Positions 1-9,273 of a DNA stretch of 64,000 bases are shown piece after piece. The DNA is taken from contig LSAX01000003.1 of assembly GCA_001557505.1 (NCBI GenBank), positions 186,001 through 250,000 of the forward strand, in the 5' to 3' direction. A model generated the notes under the pieces. That model worked only from the letters and a program-made list of their open reading frames with translations. It searched no databases and had not been told where the DNA came from. The DNA is from Reticulascus tulasneorum (taxonomy: Eukaryota; Ascomycota; Sordariomycetes; Glomerellales; Reticulascaceae). The position numbers and the translations under genes were made by a program. How positions within the stretch are numbered: position 1 is the stretch's first letter; every line of letters starts with the position of its first letter.

Positions 1-1351
1 AAGCTGAACCGTTCAATTAGTCGTGAATTTCCGGCCACATTGAGGGCCCATGTGATCAGAGCCTGCCATTCAAGGGGATCCAAAACCTGCCAAATTTGTA
101 AGCCTTTAATTAAAATGATGTGGATTAAAGGATATGACTAAATAGTAATGAAGGGGGTTTCTACAAGTCTCCTGGCCGAGTTCCCATCTACTATTCGGAG
201 ACTACCCTTTTCCCATGTCACCGATGAGAGTAAGCGAGCTTCAATTACTGTCGGAGTAAAACAATAAATCAGAGCGACAGGATATTGGTATCCAAGGCGA
301 AGGAGAAGTTTGCAATGCCTTCACAGCAGCTTTCACCATTCATCTCCACCAGTGTACTTTCAAAACCACTGTAATTTTCCTTCTCCGCGTTGTTTTGTCT
401 ACCAAGACAAAGATAACCACCAGGACTCGTGCCTGTCGGAGCACCTCAAAAGTTTTGATTCAAAAGATGGCTGCCGCGCGTTAGGCAGGACACAGAAAGT
501 GGCCTGGCATACCAAGACTGGTTCTACGAAAGGCCGGAGGAAAAGAAATCTGGGTGAACGTCTTCTTTCAGTGTATCGGCCCATGACGGTAGTGGAGGAG
601 GAGGCCGACGGAGCAAAGAGATAAAGCCTATAATATTGCTGCGGCGTTGTCGCCATTCATCGGAAGACAGCCCACAAGATTCCTCGATTATCTGTTCGAC
701 GTTCCATAACCCGGGGCGGAGATCGACATCGCATCGGATAAATGAGGTGCCCGCCACAATGTCTCTCATCACTTCCGGGAAGCCCTCGAAGTGGTAGCAC
801 CTTTTGGTCCTCCTTCTGTAGAATGATTGAGTCAGGAGTAGTTTTATCTCCCGACTAATTAACTGGCGTTCCGCACTCGTTATTGTCAACCTGATAATTC
901 ACAGCCTATAGCTATCTAACCAGACCATAAAAAAGAACAATCTCGGTTGCAAATGGTTCATCAATGAGGGAGGTAGCCTCGGAAACGGCTCTCCAAGTTC
1001 CATGCCAAGGCTGCGGCGTTGAATTAGAGATGTCATGATCCCTTGCCTCGACAAGGGTCTCGCACACTAACTCCAACCCGTGTCGACAACCCCAAACTAG
1101 TTACCCCACTAGCCTCACTTGGAATAACTCCGCCGCCTGTGGACGCCTCGTGGGGGGACACAGCCCGCATATCGTCCAGCCCCAGGCAACAAAGGAAAAA
1201 GGGGGGGCTTTCACTGTCGCAAACGGCCTCGTCGGCTGCTCGGAATCCTTTGTCTATACTAGCTATATCTAGGGGTAGCCTTGCCGGTGGATTTCCAATC
1301 GCATCGCAGAAACTGCAAGAATTTACCTACCTAATTATCTACTAATTACCC
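1..1351. other. Gene-poor leading segment
   Basis: No gene is recognised here. The longest plausible reading frame is 524-889 on the minus strand (121 codons). It has mixed, protein-like composition but no motif I know, no signal peptide and no clear splice partners, so I do not call it. A possible promoter for the next gene must lie in the last few hundred bases, but no TATA box stands out. Confidence 0.4.
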
Positions 1352-2743
1352 ATGCTACAATCCCCGCCGTCTGAGAGAGACATGCCCGATCGCAACGAAT
1401 CCAAGGAAGCCCAAGGAAATGAACAGCGCGCCACCGAGATACAGAAGGAATGGCTGTTCAGGATCTCGAGGTTTCCCGAGAATGCCGTCGCTAGATCCGG
1501 CGCCGTCATCACCGTCCTCGCCTTCCTGGAGACCCTGCTGATCATCTCCAACAACGTCCGCTACCTGGGCTTCTGGGAGGCCTTCACTGAAATGTCCTCG
1601 AGATACCGCGACGCACTCAGAGGCACCGACCTTGCTCAACGAACCAACGTGGATGCCATATTCTTGGATTCCTACTCCCTCTGGCGAGGATGGGTCGTGC
1701 CCAGCTTCCTGGCAGCCTTCATCTACCTCTTCACCTCGCTCCTAGCTCTGCGCCACGAATTGTACAACTGGAAGCCGGAGCTGCTGCAGTACTACCTGGA
1801 TAACGTCAAGCGCTCAAGGATCGGGCGGCGAATCCCCGCAAGCTGGCTTGACTTTTGCTTTCGCATTTACGAGGACAAGCACCGCGCCTACGTCGCTGCG
1901 AAGATCCAGCCGCGCAAGCACAGGGCCTTGGACGACTCCGAACAGTTCCTGAAAATCTTGCGAGCTGTGGGCTTCAACCTCGTCATTTCCAACATCGGGA
2001 TATTCGTGCTCTGGATTGCTCTACTACAGACCAAGATGGAGGCTGGCAATATCGTCAAGCTGCCAAAGTCCTACGTGCCACCGGTCCAGGGAGTCGTCTG
2101 GTATATCTGCAACGACTTCTTCTACTTCTACCCTCACTGGATAGCGCACAAGCCCCCCGCCGCCAATTCAGCCTACCGCAGGTTTCTGCCGCGGCGCGTT
2201 GCCGAAAGTGTTCAGAAACAGCTCAACTACTGGCACAAGCCACATCACCAATCGAAGGTCAACCTCGGCATTGCGGCGTGGTACTGCTCGCCTTGGGAGC
2301 AGGTCTTCTTCAACTTGTTCCCTGCGCTCGTCGGGCCGCTCCTGACCCAGGTGCTTGCCGACGCCGTCGGAGTGGAACACATCTGGGGCACCCACCTGGT
2401 GACACTCTACGTCTGGATCATGGCCGCTACCGCAAGCTCTGTCCTCGCCCACTCGGGCTACCGCTCGCGCTGGAACGATCCGGGCAAGCACGACCTCCAC
2501 CACGAACGCGCTTTCAATCCCAAGACCGCTGTCAACTTTGGTACACTCGGCATTTTTGACTTTCTGCATGGTACGGCTAGCTCGATCCCAGAATCAGATG
2601 CTAGAGCATGGCGGAAACAGCGAGATAGGCAGGCGGCGCTGTATATTGCCAGCAAGCGGTCGGGTATCCCTCTTACCCAGGAGCAGACACAGGTTGTCAA
2701 GCAGCCAGATCATAGTGAGGAATGGCTAGAAAAGACTACTTGA
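1352..2743 (+). CDS. Fatty acid hydroxylase / sterol desaturase family membrane oxygenase
   Basis: Intronless, 463 codons. Membrane-bound di-iron oxygenases of this family hydroxylate or desaturate lipids or sterols in the ER, using clustered histidines as iron ligands. Those clusters are visible: HWIAH at about residues 262-266, HKPHH at about 295-299, a single His in HSGYRSRW, and HDLHH at about 380-384. Several hydrophobic segments surround them, including residues about 50-65, 120-135 and 205-225. A second in-frame Met at 1382 (MPDRNESKEA) may be the true start, because the first ten residues add nothing recognisable. The substrate cannot be told from sequence; a C-4 sterol methyl oxidase or alkylglycerol-monooxygenase-like enzyme is possible. 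The family call is secure and the specificity unknown. Confidence 0.88.
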   Translation: MLQSPPSERDMPDRNESKEAQGNEQRATEIQKEWLFRISRFPENAVARSGAVITVLAFLETLLIISNNVRYLGFWEAFTEMSSRYRDALRGTDLAQRTNVDAIFLDSYSLWRGWVVPSFLAAFIYLFTSLLALRHELYNWKPELLQYYLDNVKRSRIGRRIPASWLDFCFRIYEDKHRAYVAAKIQPRKHRALDDSEQFLKILRAVGFNLVISNIGIFVLWIALLQTKMEAGNIVKLPKSYVPPVQGVVWYICNDFFYFYPHWIAHKPPAANSAYRRFLPRRVAESVQKQLNYWHKPHHQSKVNLGIAAWYCSPWEQVFFNLFPALVGPLLTQVLADAVGVEHIWGTHLVTLYVWIMAATASSVLAHSGYRSRWNDPGKHDLHHERAFNPKTAVNFGTLGIFDFLHGTASSIPESDARAWRKQRDRQAALYIASKRSGIPLTQEQTQVVKQPDHSEEWLEKTT

Positions 2744-3596
2744 CTTCATTTTGGAGCGGAATGTTGTTCTTCGCCGTGTGGATGACAGTGCAAGATGTGC
2801 GGTCTACCTGAAATTACTCGACCATGGGCGGGTGTCTCAACGGCCAGCACAGACCGTCTAGAAGCCCACCATGATAAATGCGGCTTGGAACTAGGGAATC
2901 ACGACCCTCGGATCGGATTTGCGGCGCTCGAGCACCAGCTCCTTGGGCTCAATCGCATCAGATCATGGCTGGGTCGCGAGCGAGTAGACGAGGCTAGTGA
3001 TCTGCGGAGCCGACGTGAAACCGCTCGGCCACAGGCCGAATGTGGGTCGGAATTTCGCGGAAGAGTGAAAGAGGAAGAAGCCAAGGCAATCACTTGAGAA
3101 TTATGGAAGTCTGCAGCACAAGTAGAGACTTTAATTCTGCGGCGCAAGGCTGCAAGACAGTAAATCTTAGCTGAATGCGCACTTTTTTCGACTTTGAGTC
3201 TCAGCCTGCTTACAAGAGATCTTGTTTCAGGTTCGTCTGTGTTCGAATCAAAGAAAAGTTAGGACCCTATCAATCCAGGCATCCAGCTAGGATGATCATG
3301 TAATTGGTCTGGCGCCGGCCGGCTGCGGTTCTTGCCAGCGCAACCCCGACGCCACGCGGTGGTCGTACAGCCAGTTAATTGCGTTACCGAGAGACAACTA
3401 TGGTTCGCAGAGCTACCAGCGCTCATGAGGCATTAGATGTAATAGGCACCACGATGATGTGCCAAGTGTTGCTTCGCCGACATTAAAAGGCAAGAGAAAC
3501 CCAAGTCTGCGATGACCTGTCGTCTCATCCTAGGAACCTCCAGCGTTGGTATCTTTTGTTGTCCCTCCCACTTGTGACTGACCGGATTGCGAGAAA
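2744..3596. other. Intergenic, no gene seen
   Basis: Spacer between two plus-strand genes. Short open frames at 2795-3097 (+) and 2899-3147 (-) overlap each other and have no family features; I see nothing functional apart from the presumed promoter of the next gene. Confidence 0.4.
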
Positions 3597-5532
3597 ATGC
3601 AAAGACCATACTCATGGTCGAGTTTGTCACATGTGTTCAACGGCGAGCAGGCTAGCCTCGAATTGACCGATCCGCGGATAAGGCTGCAGGATGCCGACCC
3701 CCACCAGCCGGAGACATTCCGGTCCCAGGCCCAGAATCTATGGCCCTCGCTATCCCTGTTTGCATTTGCGGCGATCTTCCTCGCCGTATACTCGGCCTAC
3801 GTCTACCAGGCCCTCCTCAGCCCCAATCCACAAATCGGAAGCATCCTGCTGAGTGCATCAGACACCAACTTGGCGATTTCGATCCTCTCTCAGATATTTT
3901 CCGAGATGGTCCAGCAGCTGGCCGGCGATGCCTTTGACTCTGTGCGCTGGAGCTTTGCCGCCCGGCCAGAGGGTGTCTCGCTGCCGACTTTCTTTCAACT
4001 GAGCAGTAGCACGCAGTGGCTGTCTGTGCTGTTCCTGTGGCTCAATGGGACATTTAACCACCCATGGGGGCTGATCAGGTGAAGGTTCCTCGCCTGTCAA
4101 GTTGTCTCTTTCCACCTACTAATTAGAAAAGGCTCGGGATCCCTCTAGCCGGATTCTTTCTCGGGTCCATTCTCAAATGTTTGTCCACCCCTTATCATGC
4201 AAAAACCCGCCATCGCTGACGCCTGTTCATCTAGTTCAGGCAACTTTCGCGTACTACTTTCGCAGCACTGGCGCTGAGATAGCAGTGTTCGCCGGCTATA
4301 TGCCCCTCGACCAGTTTGTTCTGGGCAGAGTTCCCACCGCCGTGATGAGCATGTACTTTGCCTCGTGGACAGCCACTTTTCTCGGCGTTCCCAAATTTGC
4401 GATCAAGTCTACGGCGCCTGACTGTCGTGAGAATTGTACGGCTTCATTCCTGCCAGGTGGGCTGGAGAATGCGAGGAGAATTGCCCCCTTTCTCAACTCT
4501 ACCTTACTCGAAGGCGGATTGGTCGGGGATGCTAAAACCATTCAGATCAGGAGAGCACCCGGACTTCTGTTGAGGTTTGCCAAGCTCGGACTCGACTTCG
4601 ACTTTGATCGAACAAGTGAATGCAACCTATACGGCTCCTCTCTCAATGATTCGATTCAAATCTGCATTAAACAGTCAAATGAGTCGCTGGCTGTCGGTTG
4701 GGAGCCCTGCCCGACGTCGCTCTACAAAGAGAACAAATGCCTTGCAGACGTCTCATGGACTCAAGCGCCAATGGAAAAGAAGATCAAAATGACGGCTTTC
4801 AAGCAGTTTGCCACCACAGCCTACGATCGGCAGGACTTCTCAATCGTCAATGTGGAGATGGATTCCGAGCCAGCCCTACAACCTCTTCGCGCCATGGACT
4901 TCCAGGCAACCTGGGACAACGTTTTTGTTGCGAAAGAGGATTCAACACCCAATGATATTATGATGATCAATTCCTGGACATATTCTCTCACGTGGCTGCT
5001 TCGGCTGTATGACGACGAGTTTCCGGACGACGACAACGCCCCGCTCAGACACCTCGAGAACTTCCTCTCCATACCGCAGCAATTCATGGTGACATGCATA
5101 CAGTATGCAAACTACACAAACCCGAATTTCATGGGTGTGTTTGCCATGCCAAAGGAGCTGGAGACTACCGCTGTGGGCGGGTCATCGACAAAGCGTTTTT
5201 TGGGTCAAATCTGGGCCGTGTGGCTCTTCATCTCGGCCTCGTCCCTCGCCGTGCTCGGTATCGGGGCTCTGTTCTCGTATGTACTGATGCAAAGGACGGC
5301 CATGCCCAGTTCTACCGGCCTTCCAGAGCTGGACTTCATAAGCCGCATCGGAAGCGGAGACCCGGTTGAGAACGGGATTGGCGTGAAAGAGCTGGTAGAG
5401 GACGGGAATATGAGCAACTGTAATGCCTGGGCCGCCTCGAGGACCCTCCGAAGACGCAGAGTCAAACTCATACCGAAAGGGGTGGAATCTGGACAACAGT
5501 TGTCGCTTGTTATTCTAGAGAACGGGACTTGA
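3597..5532 (+). CDS. Unknown multi-pass membrane protein, three exons
   Basis: The reconstructed model has exons 3597-4078, 4132-4178 and 4235-5532, giving 608 residues in one frame. Intron 1 (53 nt) begins GTGAAG and has a CTAAT branch sequence shortly before its AG. Intron 2 (56 nt) begins GTTTGT and has CTGAC before its TAG end. The 47-nt middle exon supplies a hydrophobic stretch (PLAGFFLG). Membrane segments are visible near residues 50-75, 145-185 and close to the C-terminus (QIWAVWLFISASSLAVLGIG). Between them lies a long hydrophilic, cysteine- and N-glycosylation-site-containing loop, probably extracellular or lumenal. I know this layout from uncharacterised fungal proteins but cannot assign a function. 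The frame-restoring introns make the gene itself credible. Confidence 0.72.
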
Positions 5533-6034
5533 CGTAGCTAGGAATGGCGACTGATCTAAAGTTCATACTGTAGCATCCTTTTCGTGAAATTAAGTTTGTG
5601 GAGCTACGACTGGGCGGCCTAAATTTCCGTTACCGCGGTTCATGATCTACATAATGGTAAGCTCACATCCTCTGACTTCCAAGGTTGATGAATCAAGCAC
5701 CGCAACTGCTTTGACTCTGATACATACCAATTCAGCCAATTGTGACACATATTTCATGGAGCCGTTGTGCCCATGGCTTTTGTGAAAACAACGGCGGTTG
5801 GCAAAGTGAGCGCACCAAAACATTATAACGTAGTTCCTCTCAGCTTGAGGAAGGGCTTGTATCAAATAAACGTATCTCAGTTTAGGTTGAGTAGATCATA
5901 AATTTGGCATTTTTACGAGCTATATCTAAGTGACATGTTGTACATGTATACTTTAGGCTGCGGATGGCTACTGCATGCAATCCTTGAACCACGGCATAAT
6001 CGCTGCCTCAACAGCCTCTAACAGCCCGTTCTTC
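5533..6034. other. Convergent intergenic spacer
   Basis: Lies between the stop codons of a plus-strand and a minus-strand gene. Nothing beyond presumed 3' untranslated sequence is seen. Confidence 0.4.
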
Positions 6035-6412
6035 CTATGACAAACAGTAGTAGATGCTGGCGCATCCGCTAAACTGAGTGTGGCCATTGTCCTTATAGCA
6101 GTTAAAATTTTGGTAACCATTCCAGACGGTGCCGGCGAATTGGCCTGTGGCGAGCGACGCGGCTCTGGCGTTGATGTTCGATGTTGCAGAGACACCCGTT
6201 CTAAACGTGCAGGTGCGTGCCGCGCCCTCCCACGTGATAGTCGGGCTTGGGAATGTGCAAAGGTTATCGTACCCGGGGAATTCGTTCTTATCGACTTCGT
6301 AGAAAGCCATGCCGGAACTTGCTTCTGCCGGTGGAGGATAGCGACAGTTAAGTAGATGGATTGCACCTGCAGACGCGGTGCTGGCGAGGGAGAAGAGAGT
6401 AAGGAGCTTCAT
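6035..6412 (-). CDS. Small secreted six-cysteine protein
   Basis: Intronless, 125 residues. Residues 1-15 (MKLLTLFSLASTASA) form a clear secretion signal ending in a small-residue cleavage motif. The mature part has six cysteines (residues 23, 52, 68, 105, 117, 123), enough for three disulfides, plus aromatic residues and no charged low-complexity stretch. A TATA-like sequence lies about 120 bp upstream. Small secreted cysteine-containing proteins of this size are typical fungal effectors or surface proteins, but I recognise no named family. No intron is needed. The secretion call is strong; the role is unknown. Confidence 0.72.
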   Translation of the reverse strand: MKLLTLFSLASTASAGAIHLLNCRYPPPAEASSGMAFYEVDKNEFPGYDNLCTFPSPTITWEGAARTCTFRTGVSATSNINARAASLATGQFAGTVWNGYQNFNCYKDNGHTQFSGCASIYYCLS

Positions 6413-9273
6413 TTTGCGTGATTGAAGAAGTTGAAAGATTTCTGTGAAGAGATGATCTAGTAGGTTGTGCTTGATAAACTATTAGAGAACTGAATTCCGG
6501 GAGAAGAAAACAGGCAAGTTGGCCATATCTTTATATACTCTGTCGATGTGCGTACAGAGACAGAGTTCCGGCCAGGAGCATTAAGCGAACCGAGGATGTG
6601 GCCCGCTTCAAAATTGGTCTATTGACGCTGGTGCTGACATTCCCTTCTGAGAAACTAGTCTGCTCGGTGTGTGCAAGAGGTGCTCGGAGCGGGCCTTGTT
6701 AGTTAGAGGCCGGTGTAGGCTAAAATCTGAGTCTGACAGTAGTAACAATGCTACTATACCGATGTCCAATTACCGGGCCAAAACAAATCCGCCTCGCAAT
6801 GACCAGCAGCCAGTAGCTTTAATACGAAGGAGTCAACAGATATATTGTATTGCAGAAACGCGACCTAAGCCTCAGCTTGTGCATATTTAGGGGTTTGTTT
6901 CCAGTGAGAGGTTTGAACAACCTGGACTCTGTGTATATTACATCGGTTCGAGCTCAACTTTGCTGCTCTGCCATTATTGGTGGCTTCATCGCCGAGGATG
7001 GGAGATAGGAGTGCTCATGGATAGTAAGATCTATCTTTAGGGGCTCGTCTATGGAATGCGCATGGTTTCACACCAATCAAAAAGCTCTGCGCTTGTACTT
7101 GATACAGTCAGATATGGCCGACGGAGCCGAATTAAATCAGCTCCGAGTTACATCGTTAAGGACTGTCAAGGGTGCGTGTCTCCACACGTTGGTAACAAGC
7201 TCCGCAATTTTAACGTGCACCACAAGATCCGAGGTATAACAAAGTCATGCTCATCAGTCATGACTTTACATCGGGGACTGACAACACTTCTTACGTAATT
7301 CTACACGAACGCTAAAAAGGCGTTGCGCACTCATTAGGGAATGAATCTGTCAGTAATCTCTTAGACCGCATTCATGTTTCTCGTCTGAGCGGCGAAAATA
7401 AACGTGGGCGCCTGGAGCCGAATCAGCAAGCTGCGGGACACAGCTAATGCCGAGCTTTAAACCCAGATCTCATGCCGGGTTCACCCCGAACTTCCAGGCG
7501 AAAGGCGTTAGTTATGGTATTGCAAAGTCGAGGCGACCATCTCTGCTGAAGATGTCGTCCCAGTCAGATCGGGAAATCCGTCATTTGCTTATCTAGGCAA
7601 TATTTCGTGTACCTACTGGCTAGCTAAGAAGGACGTCGCTATTTTCATCCTGCTCTTCCTATGTAGTCTCTAGTGCGTTGTATGGGATTGGATGCGAAGT
7701 GCGTCGTTTCGATCGGCGTAACGGCACCTCTAACCCGCCGAGCCTGTCGTTCCCGCAGAGACTAGGTATGCATAAGCACACTTTACTGTAAGCACCAGGC
7801 ACCCTGTTCCCTCGGCTAACGAGCAGTCAAGTATCGCCGAGTTTTCAAGCTAGGAGTCGAGGTCTGGGAAGTGATGTTCTAGCTTTCCAAACCCAACTCG
7901 CTCTTACATGGGACTTCTAAGGACGGATCAATTGAGGTGCACGACGTTGAAGCTCTTGCATGTCGAGAGATGGGCTATCACCTCTGTTGGTATTACAGAA
8001 ATCTCTAGCAAGACCCGCTTATCGTATTCAAAATCCTTCCGACTCAGACTACCAGCCTGAGATTAAGAACCGTCTCGGAGATCATCCTTTTCTTCTATTC
8101 TCGAAGATTTATCACTTATTCGTTTCAGCCTCCGTCAACTCGCTTGAATATTGTGCATGAAAGAGACAATTGGCTCTCGTGTATTGCTCAATCGCGCATA
8201 TTTGACGGTTCCGACTCGGTTTGATGATTCGTGTTTACACTGAACCTCCAGGCAGTTTCGAATTTCGCTAGAAGCTGGTCCGTCGTGAAAGTCTATGGAC
8301 CAGGCTAAGCACTCAAGAGTCTACTACTCAGAACGATGCACCTGGCATATCCGACCCTGCTGAAAAGATTTTGGACAGAACCACTCGATCAGCCTCCACA
8401 GGCCCTACTTCTTCTTCCATCTCCTGAGACCTCAATACCCGACAGACCGCAGTTACTAGAATAAATACAGAGCTCGGCCGTGGACTCTGGAATACAGAGA
8501 GTTTATCGAGGCACAGGATCGGTCTTTGCGATCCTCATCAAGACCAAGCCCCCCAATCACAGCAACATTCCAGTCCTCTGGCACTGCAGACCTCCATTCC
8601 CGCCTGGTTCCTAGAAAGTGTTTGAAAGACTCTCAATGTCGTGATGGTAGATGCTTTTGTTTGATGATTTCCAATTGCATTGCTTGAACTGTCTTGGATG
8701 AACAGGACGTTGCAATACACATGGCTTTGCCAGTGGGTTTGCTGTGTGGTGGCGATGCATATCGTTTGTTGTTGCGGATGGGAACGCTAGAGGAGAGAGT
8801 TGCGAAGATTGTACAACGAAGCAATAGATCGGGGGCGAGAAAAAGAGGCAACAGCCAAAGTGATGTTTAAAGAAATTGTTATCAATTAGCACCTAAAGTT
8901 AACTTGGAGAATCGAATTTAGGAATTCCAGGACTGGACTTGGCAGTGAGAAATGACGCTTTAAAATACCCCCACATTATCAGCGTCATTCCCGCGCGCAA
9001 AAAAGGCGAGCCCTTGCCACTGAATCCTAGAAGGATTGGAGATCACGGTCCAGGCAGCAATCGACCTCTTTTCCTAGCGATCGAGTCATACCTAAGTTGA
9101 CCTCAAGTGACAGTCGACATTTGCAAAACATAACGGCTTGGGTATTCCTAAAATTGGCTTGGAGCGCTTCGCTCACTTTGTTGGATATTTCCGCTATTAA
9201 ATCTGCCGAAACATTCTTCTGACACTTCATTCAACTCACAAATCATCACACTAAACGACTAAATAATCTTGCC
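6413..9273. other. Long gene-poor spacer with a weak coding relic
   Basis: Nearly 2.9 kb with no convincing gene. Around 8226-8620 (+) one frame stays open across about 130 codons apart from a TAG near 8269 and a TGA near 8425, and its composition is protein-like. I cannot assign it to a family, and it may be a decayed gene. The final few hundred bases should hold the promoter of the HET gene; no clear TATA element was found. Confidence 0.35.
6531..6537 (-). promoter_or_regulatory. TATA-like box of the small secreted protein gene
   Basis: On the minus strand this reads TATATAA followed by AG, about 120 bp before the start codon at 6412, a usual distance for a fungal TATA box allowing for a 5' leader. 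Confidence 0.45.

Noticed and set aside
310..889. Overlapping frames of 85-121 codons on both strands near the window start
   Set aside because: They overlap each other, have no family motif, signal peptide or splice partners, and cannot be told from chance.
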